64,000 bases of DNA, taken from Oscheius sp. JU75. Its lineage: Eukaryota > Nematoda > Chromadorea > Rhabditida > Rhabditidae. The DNA is taken from contig JASJZC010000005.1 of assembly GCA_037178855.1 (NCBI GenBank), forward strand, positions 310,001 to 374,000, read 5' to 3'. The notes under the pieces are model-generated. The model was not told where the DNA came from. It saw only the letters and a program-made list of their open reading frames with translations, and did not search any database. Position 1 is the first letter of the stretch. Each line of letters opens with the position of its first letter. Positions 35,787 through 46,875 of the stretch are shown piece after piece. A program made the position numbers and the translations under genes.

Positions 35787-38167
35787 TGCTATATCTCTCT
35801 GTCTGTCTCTTACTCACCAAACTTGTAGGGTCTGCTAAGACTGTGATTGAGACGGAAGTTGCTCAGTCCTCCGAAGGGACCGCTAGCAGCTACTGGTCTC
35901 TCCAAAAGAACCCTTCCCACTGCTCCCTCGACCAGCTTTTCCTTCGGAGATTCGACCTCAGCAAAGAGTTCTTTCTGGTGATCCGGGATAAAGTCCGTGT
36001 AGACATTTCCCTTGACAAACTCCGGATGACGGAGTACAGTTCGGACAAAATCGATATTCGTCGGGAGACCACTGATCCTTGTGGCTTTTAGTGCTGCATC
36101 GAGCTTGGCAGCAGCTGTCTCGCGATCTCTTCCCCAGACGACTACCTAATTCAAATCTTACGATAATTTTGGCCGGAACTCACCTTTGCAATCATCGGGT
36201 CATAGTGAACTGAGACCTCGTCTCCACTGACCACACCCGTATCGACTCGGGCATTGGATGGGAAGCTGACAAAGTCGAGCTTCCCGGCCGTGGGCATGAA
36301 GGCTCCGTTTTTGGTGTCCTCGGCATAGACACGGCATTCAAAGGCGTGACCGTTGAGCGGAATGTCGGCCTGCTTGACTGGGAGCTCTTCTCCCTGGGCA
36401 ACACGAAGCTGCCACTCGACGAGATCCGTTCCTGGAAGAGGGGCTTTTTCTCTGTTCCTCTTTCTCTGTCTCGCTATCTGTCTGTCTCTGCCTCACTGCA
36501 TCTGTTTATTTTCATCTGTGTCTCTCTATCTTTCCGTCTCTCTGTTTCTCTATCACTCTCTTTGTCTCTCTTGCGCCTTCCAGTCTTCCTGTCTCTCTGT
36601 ATATGCCTCACTGTCTCTACCCACCAGTAATTGCTTCTGTTACCGGATGCTCCACTTGCAGTCTCGTGTTCATCTCCATAAAGTAGAATTTCCCCTTTGG
36701 GTCCATGATGAACTCTACAGTTCCCGCCCCGACGTATCCCACTGCTGCAGCAGCTCTTACAGCCGCCTGACCGATCTCATGACGAGTCTCCATGTTGATC
36801 AGAGGGGCTGGAGCCTCTTCGATGATCTTCTGATGACGACGCTGGACAGAACAGTCGCGTTCCCAGAGATGCACATAGTTGCCGTGATGATCACCGAGTA
36901 CCTTGGAAATTAGAGGTAAGAGATAAAGAGATAGAGATATAGAGAGACAGGGAGAGAGGATATAGAGAAACATTAAGACGTGGCGACCGGTAGAGAAACA
37001 GAGAGACATGGGACTTCTTCTCCTTTGAGCTCACCTGAACTTCCACATGTCGCGGTCTCTCCACGAACTTCTCCACAAGCATCTCGTCATTCCCAAACGA
37101 CTTCATGGCCTCATTTCTGGCCGAGGCAAGTTTCTCGTCAAACTCTTCCTCAGACCAGGCAATTCTCATTCCCTTGCCTCCTCCTCCATAAACGGCCTTC
37201 AACATGACCGGATACCCGATCTTTTTGGCATGAATCTTCAAATTGCCATCGGATTGATCAGTTCCGTGGAAGCCCTCGACCACAGGAACCTGGAAAATAG
37301 TTGTATTTTGATTACCTACCACCTGAACATGTAAAAAGAAGTTTCAATAAACTTACATTAGCATCCTGCATGATCTGCTTGGCCAGACTCTTGGTTCCCA
37401 TGTCTCGAATAGCCTGGACAGGCGGTCCTATGAAGACGATTCCGGCTTCGGCACATCTTGTAGCGAAGGTGGCGTTTTCAGAAAGGAAACCGTAGCCGGG
37501 ATGAATGGCCTAGGATTGGACAATATGAATCATTTTAGATGGATACCTGAGCTCCGGCTTTCAGAGTCGTCTCGATGACCTTGTCAATGTTGAGATAGCT
37601 CTGACTGGCGGCGGCTGGGCCGATGTGGAATGCCTGGAAGTGGTAGTATCGATCTGTCACTATCTCTCTGTCTAGAAACCTTGTCGATCGGACTCTCTTG
37701 ACTAGTCTTTGACTATGTCAAAGGCATTGTGTCCTTCTTTTCCAGTTCCGTGACGCAGGAATACTGCATCAGTTCCAGTCAGTCTCCCTTATACTGTTTC
37801 AATCAGTCTGTCTCCATGTCACTACCAAACTCTCAACTTTGTCCTGTCATCAGATCATTTTGGTTCAGTCCGATACTTTTGTTTGTCACCCTTACCTTAG
37901 GTTTTTCGGTAGATAAATGGAAAGGAATACGAAATTTTTGGTTGGGTTCAACCATAAATTCACCTTGTCTGCCTTGCTGACAAAGAGGCCCTTCCTATCG
38001 GCGTCCGAGAAGACGGCAACGGATTCGATTCCCATCTTCCTGGCTGTGTTCATCACCCGAATCGCAATTTCTCCGCGATTCGCGATCAGGACCCTGTTGA
38101 TCTTCTTGACAATCGGTGCCGTGGAACTCCATCGTTGCTGTTGACCGAAACCGACGATACGGAGCAT
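35106..38167 (-). CDS. MCCC1: Methylcrotonyl-CoA carboxylase alpha subunit, mitochondrial
   Basis: Multi-exon gene; the start at 38167 gives [18 protein letters not shown], a likely mitochondrial presequence. Biotin carboxylase blocks follow in order: [49 protein letters not shown], the ATP-grasp glycine loop [49 protein letters not shown] and [19 protein letters not shown]. After [16 protein letters not shown] the C-terminal biotin carboxyl carrier has [18 protein letters not shown] and the AMKM biotinylation motif ([13 protein letters not shown]), ending at 35106. The DQSD and [17 protein letters not shown] blocks fit MCCC1 better than propionyl-CoA carboxylase alpha. The enzyme carboxylates 3-methylcrotonyl-CoA in leucine breakdown and needs a beta subunit, which is not in this window. 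The carrier-domain exon has a degraded copy near 50.7 kb. Confidence 0.93.
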
Positions 38168-38295
38168 CTTAGGGAGTACTCTGAGCGATTTTGAGAGAAA
38201 TGAAAGATATTTGATCGTCGAAACAAGCCAAAAATCGAGGAAAAGCTCTAAGAAATGACTTTATTTCTCTGCTAAGACGATATCTGTCGCTTTTC

Positions 38296-38673
38296 CTAAT
38301 TCTTGACTTTGGGCAGCGTGTCGGGCTTCTTATTTGACGGCTGAGGAGCACGATGCTTGGCCATTACGATCTAAAAACACGTGAAGACACAAGTAAAGTA
38401 GTTTACTTCGACGTCGTAGTAAGAGTAAGTGTTCATCTTGAGATACTCGTCGACCTTGTACTGCTTCCAGTCGGGATTTCCACCTGAAAACATTATATTT
38501 GAGCTCATAGGAGAATGTTTGATCTATCTCCAAATCTACTAAAAAAAAAGAGACAGCAACCAACCTCCAAGCTTCTTCATCGCGTCGGCATGCTCGATCC
38601 CGGTAGAGGTGGCTGGAGCGGCGGAGGCGTAGCCGCGTACGAGTCGGGCAGTGACTGTGGCGACGCGGTTCAT
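38296..38673 (-). CDS. NDUFV3: Complex I NDUFV3-like small subunit
   Basis: Three exons (38673-38565, 38483-38407, 38370-38296) encode 86 aa. The N-terminus MNRVATVTARLVRGYASAAP is a good mitochondrial presequence. The C-terminal half reads WKQYKVDEYLKMNTYSYYDV then AKHRAPQPS. This resembles the conserved end of NDUFV3 (a Y.Y..D/E stretch followed by +.R.PQPS). NDUFV3 binds the flavoprotein module of complex I on the matrix side. The stop lies 129 nt from the MCCC1 start; both genes are on the minus strand. The family is short and poorly conserved, so the name is probable rather than certain. Confidence 0.65.
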
Positions 38674-39287
38674 GCCTAAATACGTTTTTATAGGTTTTAG
38701 GGGAAAATGTAGGAAGAATATTGCTGAGAAACAGTGTAAAATACTAGAAGAGAGTGACAGCAGCGTCTGCCTGAAAATGTTGACAGATACGCAATGCGTA
38801 CCGTATTTTTGTGACGACGACAGCTTGCAACTTACTGTACTTTCGTTCTTTCTCCTCGCTTCTCCCATTCTTGTCAGTTTAACTCTCTTCTTTTCTCTTT
38901 TTGTCGTAAAAGTTGCAATACCAATTGCTCGTCGATAAAAACCCGAAACACTATAAAGCGTGCCAGGAAGCCGGCCGAATTCTACGATTTTATTCTCTAA
39001 TTCCTGGTTACCTTAGTTTATTTTCTTCTCCCAGCCGTTGTTTACCCTGTGTACAGGCCAGAGAAACCATGAAAACGAAAAAATGTCCCTGAAAGATTGT
39101 TGTGGTGCCTATTGTACATTCAACATAGTTTCTAGCGGTGCTGAGGAGTTTTACGGACAAAATATTTCAAATTTTCCTTCCTAGTGGCGTAACGAAGCTA
39201 TCAAACACGCAGGATTGATCTTATCCTTTTTGTTCCCACAGCCTTCTTCCCCTCGTTTTGCACCAATAACTCTTCATTTTTATTAGA
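38674..39287. promoter_or_regulatory. Divergent promoter region between NDUFV3-like gene and PFDN4
   Basis: 614 nt separating two head-to-head genes. Mostly AT-rich with a GC-richer part near 38940-38990. No clear core element can be pointed to; the inference is from gene orientation alone. Confidence 0.4.
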
Positions 39288-39717
39288 ATGGCAGTGAATC
39301 CGACAGCCGCCGACCAGCGCCAGATCAATAAGTTCGCCCGGCTGCATCAGAATCTGACCTCGCTTAAAGTGAGTCTCTTCATAGAGTTTTTGATAAAAAT
39401 CACCTTTTTTTTTTTAGGAAGAAATGGCCGAACTCGCCAACGAGATTCAGAATATCAACGAGGCCGCCGATGAGCTGCTGCTGCTTGACGACGAAGATGG
39501 TCAGAGCATCCCCTACCGCTACGGACAGACCTTTATCCACTACAATTCGGACCAGATGACAGAGAAGCTCGAGCAGGTCAAGGAGCAGAGCCAAGAGACG
39601 TTGGACGACAAGCAGGCAGCCAGCACGAAGATTTCCGCCGAAATGGATCAGATCAAGAAGGTTCTCTACGCGAAATTCGGCGACCACATCAATTTGGAGA
39701 CTGATAAGGACGAATAA
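39288..39717 (+). CDS. PFDN4: Prefoldin subunit 4
   Basis: Two exons (39288-39368, 39418-39717) give 126 aa. The protein begins MAVNPTAADQRQINKFARLH and continues with a heptad-patterned helix, a short beta segment (DGQSIPYRYGQTFIHYN) and a second long helix (EEQS/ETLDD..ISAEMDQIK), ending YAKFGDHINLE. This is the two-helix beta-type prefoldin fold, and the QRQINKFARLH and LYAKFGDHINLE blocks are typical of PFDN4. It is one of six subunits of the cytosolic prefoldin chaperone that hands unfolded actin and tubulin to CCT. The intron is 49 nt with a (T)n-AG acceptor. Confidence 0.93.
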
Positions 39718-41506
39718 TTTTATTTCTTTTGCTTGTTTTTGCCACTTTTTACAGTAAATTTTGTGCCTTTACGTAACTACTTTCATGGTTTAGCGTCATT
39801 TTCGCCATCTAACCTTCATAGATCTCTTATCGTGTACCCTTCTCACCTGCATGAGGCCAGAAAGCGGGAGATAGCGTGATTAGTAGTGACTGAAATGGTC
39901 AGATGGTCCTATTTGTCTACTGTTTGCGCCAGAAAACAGCCCATGGGCCTTCCCACTGAAAACGCCTTCCCCTTCCCACTCGTATTCATCCAATTTTCTG
40001 AGTTATTCTGCCGTGTTGAAGCTGACTAATTCTGAAAATGATATCTCTGCGACTTCTTTTTTCGTCAAAATGCATTGGAATGTGGAAGAAGTTGATCTAG
40101 ACTCTGATCTGCCCTATCAGCCAGGCTCTAAGGCTCTTTTCTTCAGCGATAAGCTCGTTTTACCCCTGGAAAATCATTCTTTTTCGCAATCTCCTGGCTA
40201 GAATCTTTTCTGCGAGCATGTTAGTTAAAAAATAGCCTTTTGCAGTCGGAAAATTTACCATTTTCTCACAAGAAACGCTGAAAATCAAGTCGAGGAGCAT
40301 GTTTTCGGGAAAATGAACCCTACAAACCACAAAACATGATGGCATTCCCCCTCACCTGCTGCTGTTCCCAATCCCACACCCTCTCTCTCCCTCGGCGCCT
40401 TGATGTTTGCTTTTTTAGGAGTCCCGGATTCAGGTAATCATCGGGTTTTACTTGAAAAAGAGCAGAAATAGTAGCATTCGACAGTAAACCAAGGATTCCG
40501 TGCACTTTCCTGGAGGAAAGATGGAATTACAGGCAATATTGTGACAGGCATTGGCCTCAATGTCCTTTGTTGACACTCCTTATGTCATTTATTGTATTTT
40601 CAGGCAGGCAATGACTAGAAATTTGCATAGAAACATTAGTTTGGCCCCTTTAGGGAATCTTCAGCCTGCTACCAGTGAGATTGTCAACATTTTCGCCTTA
40701 AAATGTGTTCATATCAGTTTTTGAAGCCAAAGTCGACTAATAGACAAACTAGCGGTTCGCAGTCATTTCAGCCCTTCAAAGATCACTTTTTCGAGACGTC
40801 AGACGGTCTCGAACTCCTTCTTTCGAGATTGAGACCACCCGAAAGCGTCAAATTTCACTTTTTGTCTCGTGAGGGCGCCCTCTGTCTCTGCGTAATCTGG
40901 TCAAAACAAGGCGAAGGAAGTTCGTATTCGTGTTGATGTTTCTATTGGCATCCATTTTTGGACTTGATTTTGCCAGAAATCAGAAACCAGTCATCCCTAT
41001 CAATTTTGCATAGTTATCGCTGAAAAGGGGAAAGAAATACGAATTTTACTTCAATATGATTATTGGCACCCATTTCTGGTCTATATTCTCGTCGTATATG
41101 TCAGAAATCAGGGCATTTCCCGTCATTCCAGTCGTTCCAGTCATTTTTGAGTCGGTTTGGCTTGGTTTTCCATGAAAACTAGCCCGAAATCTTACGAAAT
41201 CAACATAAATACGGCACCGCGTCCTCTTCCTCAGCTCTATGGGCAAAAAGGAGAAAATGATGACAATTGCCCGCTCGACTCATATTCCTTGACCTTTTTC
41301 CCCCTACCTTCCTCCGACGCATTATTTGTTCCTGCGGTCTTCAATGCGCTTGTGTCTTTTATATTTACTCTCACCCTTTTCTTCTGTTTTCGACCGGTTC
41401 CCGGCCTTATTTTTGTCTCTATCTCGCGCTAATTTTGTTGTTTTCGACCAAAACGATGATATTTTTGTGTCATAATCTCTGGAAAACCAGATTTCTTGCA
41501 GAAACA
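39718..41506. other. Intergenic region upstream of G6PD
   Basis: About 1.8 kb, AT-rich, with many short open frames and none recognised. Two stretches resemble each other loosely (about 40930-41000 and 41060-41110: tattggcatccatttttgg against tattggcacccatttctgg, then cagaaatcag), suggesting a short local duplication. The 3' part is pyrimidine-rich and ends in a ttgcag acceptor just upstream of the G6PD ATG. Confidence 0.5.
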
Positions 41507-44500
41507 ATGTATTCGCAGAGTCGCACAGCGAGAGGCTCTATTTCGGAGCCGCTGTCTGCCGATGTAGTCAAGCAGCTCAAGGAGAGCATGGCCAACGAGC
41601 TCGGCAGCTCCAAGGAGGACCAGCCCTACGTTTTTGTCGTCTTCGGAGCCAGTGTGAGTCATCTTTTGGGCATTTTTCCTATAAAATTGGTTTTTTTCAT
41701 CCCGAAGTTTGCAGGGTGACCTGGCCAAGAAGAAGATTTACCCCACACTGTGGTGGCTGTATCGCGACGATCTTCTGCCAGCCAAGACGACGATTATCGG
41801 TTACGCCCGCTCGGATCTGACTGTCGAGAAGCAGAGAGCCAGCTGGGAGAAGAATTGTAAGGTTCGTCTCCATGCTTTTAGTTCAATTGTGGCTTAACAA
41901 GACCGATATTTGCTCCGCAGCCTAAGATGCCAAGGAAGTTTGCAAATCTGGTCACTTTACGATGAGACCATTGGCATGCTATTTTTCTTCTCGAAATAGC
42001 CTACTGGAGAAGTGCCAGCCGCAGGGTTCAAACCCGGGTCGTCGGGTTCGAGAGTGGCGCATCTTAGCAATACACTATTTTTTTGCTAAAACTTTTAAAG
42101 TGTGCAATTTGTGAAGTCACACCCACCACTGTTAGACAGCTTTGGAGGCACAACCACTTTTTTTTAATTTTTGAGGCACAATCACCACAGTTGGGCAGTT
42201 CTGAGGCCGAAACCTTTATTTTCAGACGGCTTTGCTCTTACCAAAAAATTTTGCCTCCGTGCGGGATCGAACGCCTGGCTCTTCACACCCAAACCTTTAG
42301 TGCCAACAACAAGAATAAGCGACTAAAGAACTAAACTTTTTTTAGGTCCGCGACGGTGAGAAGGACAAATTCGAGCATTTCATGAAGACGCTGATCTACG
42401 TGCGTGGCCAATACGACACGAGTGACGGTTTCAAAGAGCTCCAGGCCGCCATTGAGCAGATTCAGAAGGCGTGTAATAACTGTCAGTTATTATGCCTTTT
42501 TGCAGCTAAAAAAACCTTGTTTTAGTCCCGGTAAACCGACTCTACTACCTGGCACTGCCGCCGTCGGTCTTTGAGGACGTGACGAAGGAGCTGAAGGAGC
42601 ATTGCATGGACAGAGGAGACAGCTGGACGCGCGTCATCATCGAGAAGCCCTTTGGACATGATCTGGACAGCTCCGCCAAGCTGTCGCAGCATCTCTCAAA
42701 GCTCTTCAAGGAGGACCAGCTCTACAGGATTGATCACTATCTCGGGAAGGAGATGGTACAGAACTTGATGGTCTTCAGGTGAGAGATACTTTTTCCATTA
42801 GGTAACGAACAATTGGAGTCGGTCGAAATACCGAAGGTTTCTGCAGGCTTTGACAGCCGTTTGACCTTTTGTAGACTCGTTTCTGTGACTCTTAAACCCC
42901 TTTCAAACTTTATCTTCTAATTCTTGGCAATGACATGTGACAGTTGGTAGATATAATCGTCTCTTCCCCTCTCGACTACTTTGATACTTTTATTTGGATG
43001 ATCAGTGAGAGGGGGGTTCTTTTCACAGAGAATAGTACCCAGGTTGACCCATTCTATTCACAGCATAAGTTCAATCTCGACACTTTTCTTGACCAATCAC
43101 GATTTTTTTCACTAATTTTGGTCGAGTGCGAACCATTTCGTTTCTTCCTGTTCCTGAGAATCAAGCGAGCTTTCAGGTTCGGCAATCGTCTCTTCTCGCC
43201 GTCCTGGAATCGGGATCACATTGCCTCGGTGATGATCAGCTTCAAGGAGGATTTCGGCACCGGCGGCCGGGCTGGCTACTTTGACACGGCCGGCATCATT
43301 CGTGACGTCATGCAGAATCATCTGATGCAGATTTTGAGTCTCGTGGCGATGGAGAAACCCAACAGTCTGAATGCTGAAGAAATTCGCGATGAGAAGGTCA
43401 AAGTGCTGAAGAAGGTTCGCCCCGTCGCCATGAAGGACGTCGTGATTGGACAGTACGTCGCCAATCCGGACTCTGATCGTAGGTTTTCGATTTTTTCCCT
43501 TTTTTTAATAGACAATGACATGGCGGGTGGATGGTGGAACGCGTTTTCAAATCATGTCCCGTCACGAAAGTCCTGAAAAGGTTGATTTCCATTTTTCTGT
43601 GCTTTTCACTTATTTCCTCAGTTTTTAAGTACGTTTAATCAATTCAGGGCCAAATTTTATCCTAGAATAGTCCATTGTGACCGAGAAACTAGTGAAAAAG
43701 ATTGAAAAAATTGACGAAACGTTGAAGTTTACCTTGTAGAATCTATTTCTACTTTTTGTTCTCAGAAATTTTCCTTTTAAAATGGATGAAACTTGACCGC
43801 AAATCGATTGAACACACTTAAAAACCGAGAAAATGCAGATCAAGCTATTCAGAGGGATCCGGCTGCTACGCGCCGTTTACCCGCAATGTCAGTGTCGCTT
43901 TAACCAAAAAAAAAATTGCAGATCCCGAAGCGAAAGAAAGCTATAAAGACGACAGAGACGTGCCGGCCGACTCGACGACACCAACCTACGCTCTGGCCGT
44001 GTTCCACATCGAGAATGAGCGATGGGAAGGCGTGCCGTTCTTCATGCGCTGCGGCAAGGCCCTCAATGAGAAGAAGGCCGAAGTTCGCATACAGTTCAAG
44101 GAGGTCAGCGGCGATATTTATCCCAATGGAGAGCTGAAGAGGTAGGGCTTTTAATGGGTTTTAAACCGGAATGGCTGAGAAAGAGACCGAGTACTCTATT
44201 TGGGTGACAGAGACCGCGACCAGGTAGACATAGAGACAGAGACATAGCAGGTACTGAATGTGACAATGTGAACAGTTCTAGACGTGTGCTTTTGAGGCTG
44301 AGCCAAAACCATTTTTGTGCTCAGTGTGCGCAACAGAAATGAGCAGTTTATTGGTTAAGGTTACATGTTTTAGCCCCAAAAACTTATTCCAGATCCGAGC
44401 TCGTGATGCGCGTCCAGCCGAACGAGGCCGTCTACATGAAGATCATGACGAAGAAACCCGGCATGGGCTTCGGTGTCGAGGAGTCCGAGCTCGATCTAAG

Positions 44501-44824
44501 CTACAACGCGCGCTACAAGGATGTCCGTCTGCCCGATGCCTATGAACGTCTCTTCCTCGAGGTCTTCATGGGCAGCCAGATCAATTTCGTGCGAACGGAC
44601 GAGCTGGAACAAGCCTGGCGCATTCTGACACCGATGCTCAACGAACTGGAGGAGAAGAAGGTCCAGCCGGTAAACTACAAATTTGGAAGGTTTGTAGCTT
44701 TTTTTGTCCCAAAGTCAACCGAAATTTTAGTCGAGGCCCGACAGAAGCTGACGATTTGATGCGCAAGTATGGCTTCGTCTTCACCGGAACCTACAAATGG
44801 ACCAATCCGGCCGGGAAACTATGA
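41507..44824 (+). CDS. G6PD: Glucose-6-phosphate 1-dehydrogenase
   Basis: Eight exons (41507-41653, 41715-41861, 42346-42481, 42526-42778, 43177-43478, 43922-44141, 44393-44689, 44731-44824) join in frame to 531 aa. The NADP-binding loop is [19 protein letters not shown], split across the first intron. The substrate/catalytic block is [19 protein letters not shown]; others are [39 protein letters not shown] and [20 protein letters not shown]. The C-terminus ends [11 protein letters not shown] as in animal enzymes. It catalyses the first step of the pentose phosphate pathway, producing NADPH. A probable AATAAA signal lies at about 44963. Intron 2 (484 nt) carries tRNA-like repeats. All key motifs are intact. 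Confidence 0.97.
41990..42320 (-). repeat. tRNA-related SINE-like repeats in G6PD intron 2
   Basis: On the minus strand a B-box-like cccgggtttgaaccctgcgg (about 42015-42034) is preceded by ttgctaagatgcgccactct. A second module reads caggcgttcgatcccgcacg (about 42261-42280). Both resemble the T-arm region of tRNAs without a closable acceptor stem. They are accompanied by near-repeated ggcacaa.cac phrases at 42145-42190. Confidence 0.5.
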
Positions 44825-46875
44825 AAATTTATGATCTATTCCTCGCTATTTTCTAACCACTACGTGTAATATAATCTCTCCCAGTAATAACTTTGTCTCC
44901 CCGATTTTCCAACTCGTAGTTGTGAACATATCCTCATTTGTTATTGTAAAATAGAGCAGTAGAATAAATTTTTGAATCTCAGATCTCGATAGATATATCT
45001 ACTTCTTTTTTTTTCTAATTCATGGCAAAATCATTTTGAGACCCGGCAAAGACCGCAGAGTGGTATCGCTGTACTAAACGTTCTTTTTCTCACAGACACA
45101 AAAGTTTGGTAAAAAACGTACCGTGGTTGTCAGCTGGGTCCGTGCTCGTAGTAGTGGAGAAGGTGCTGCTTGTGGAAGTGCATATGGGCAACGTGGACGA
45201 TCTTGGCCTGTAATAAAAGTTTGGTTATCCAACAGAACACGCACCTGTAAAGCAGCTTTCTAGATGTTCAGCAAACAGCTAGAAGTATCCGCAATGATTT
45301 TGTCCAACCATTTCGCAGTTGCCGCAGCTTTTTGGAAGGGGACTGAAAGTAAGGTTTTGGAGCTTTCTGAGTGGGCATTAGAAGTTGTCTTGACAGTAAC
45401 AAAATTAACTGATGGCTCGATTTGACTTGACTTTCGAACAATTAGTGTGTGCACAAAGTAGTGCACACTAAGTGTTCGACAGTGACAAACCTCCTTCTAT
45501 CTAATACTCAGTTTCCAACTATATCCCATCCCCATGATTACACCACCTCGTGGTATTTTCAGACCGTTCTCTTTAAATTCCGTCTCTCTTCACTTCCTCC
45601 TTCGTCCTCGGAAAGTCGTCCATTGTTTCAAAGCTTTCTCGTACTGGGTAATCTCTCGACAAACAAAAAGTGAAAAAAGGCTGTTCGACCAGAGCGGAAT
45701 TGTCGGGGAGTTCCACCTCGTTTTCCAAAGGTTATCAAATGACCAGACCCCTTTGAATCTACGTCTGTCTCTCTCCAACAATTCAATGTCCGAAAACCGA
45801 CTCTTTCCCAGAGGTCCTCCCACTTCGCTCTATGTCAACAAGGATGAATCAAAGGGTTTGAGAAAGTCTCTGTCTCTTCCCGCCCTTTGAATCAGCTTTT
45901 TCGGACTCTCCCCTCGTATGTTTATGGATCAATCTTCCCCGCCGCGACCAATTTTTTCAAGCCACCTCTGAAATTCTTTTTGAATTTAGACTGAAACACA
46001 TTTATTTTCTTATGTTTTTTTTTAAGTTAAATTAATGGATTTTAACTTATGCCATCTCGTTGGCCTAAGAAGTTTGTTTGTCAGCCGGTACTTGAGTTCC
46101 GAGGTGCTAATATGGCAGCTTCGCTAGCCCTTTCTCCTATACCGATTTGTTTATCTGTCATTGCTGAACATATTATTTTTTGGTAATATGAAGGGAAGAG
46201 GGGTTTAAAAAGCTGCATCCGGCTCGCTTTTTTCGTACCACTGGCATGCTTTTTCTGGTGTTCTTCAACAACAACGTTCGACTTCGTTTTATATATTTTT
46301 TTTATTTTTAGAGCTCCTTGTTTTAACAGTTGTTCTCTGGTTCATTTGTTCAGCTACTGTTATCTCCACAAACGAACAATATCTCTGCCTTTCTGTCTCT
46401 CTGTCTCTCTGTCTCTCTATCTCTCTGTCTCTCTGTCTCTCCTCATGCCCTTTTCCCTCACGTGCTCGACCCCCTAGTAAGCTGCCATCTGTTCTCAATA
46501 ACAACTCCGGCCCCTCATTGTGTGGTCACTCTCTTTCCCTCTCTCCCTCCTCGGTACAGCTGGTCAAAGCGTGAGAGCATCGATTTTTCTGCCGACCATT
46601 CGGCTCCCTGATCGTTCTAGGCTAATAAACGCTATAGATAGGAGAAAGTTCTTCTTCCTGTTCCCACTTGCTTGCATCTCCTGTTATGTTTCCCTGAGAC
46701 GTGAAAAAATGGAAGCCTTTTTGAAACATAACAGATTTAGAACCTTTTTCCTACATCAATCCTTCATTTCCTCATGTCCTCTAACCTCCGAGCGCGATCA
46801 AATTACAGCTTCCATCGATCATTTTCGAGCTCTTTTCTCGCAAAAGAACTGACGAAAAAGAACGAATGTTTTAGG
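44825..46875. other. Intergenic region between G6PD and bestrophin
   Basis: Holds the G6PD 3' UTR (AATAAA at about 44963), AT-rich DNA, a (TCTCTGTC) tract at 46385-46440 and no recognised gene. A His-rich possible terminal exon on the minus strand (45207-45130, HMHFHKQHLLHYYEHGPS then stop, preceded by ttattacag) is too short to assign. A ttttag acceptor directly before the bestrophin ATG suggests an upstream 5' exon or trans-splicing. Confidence 0.45.
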
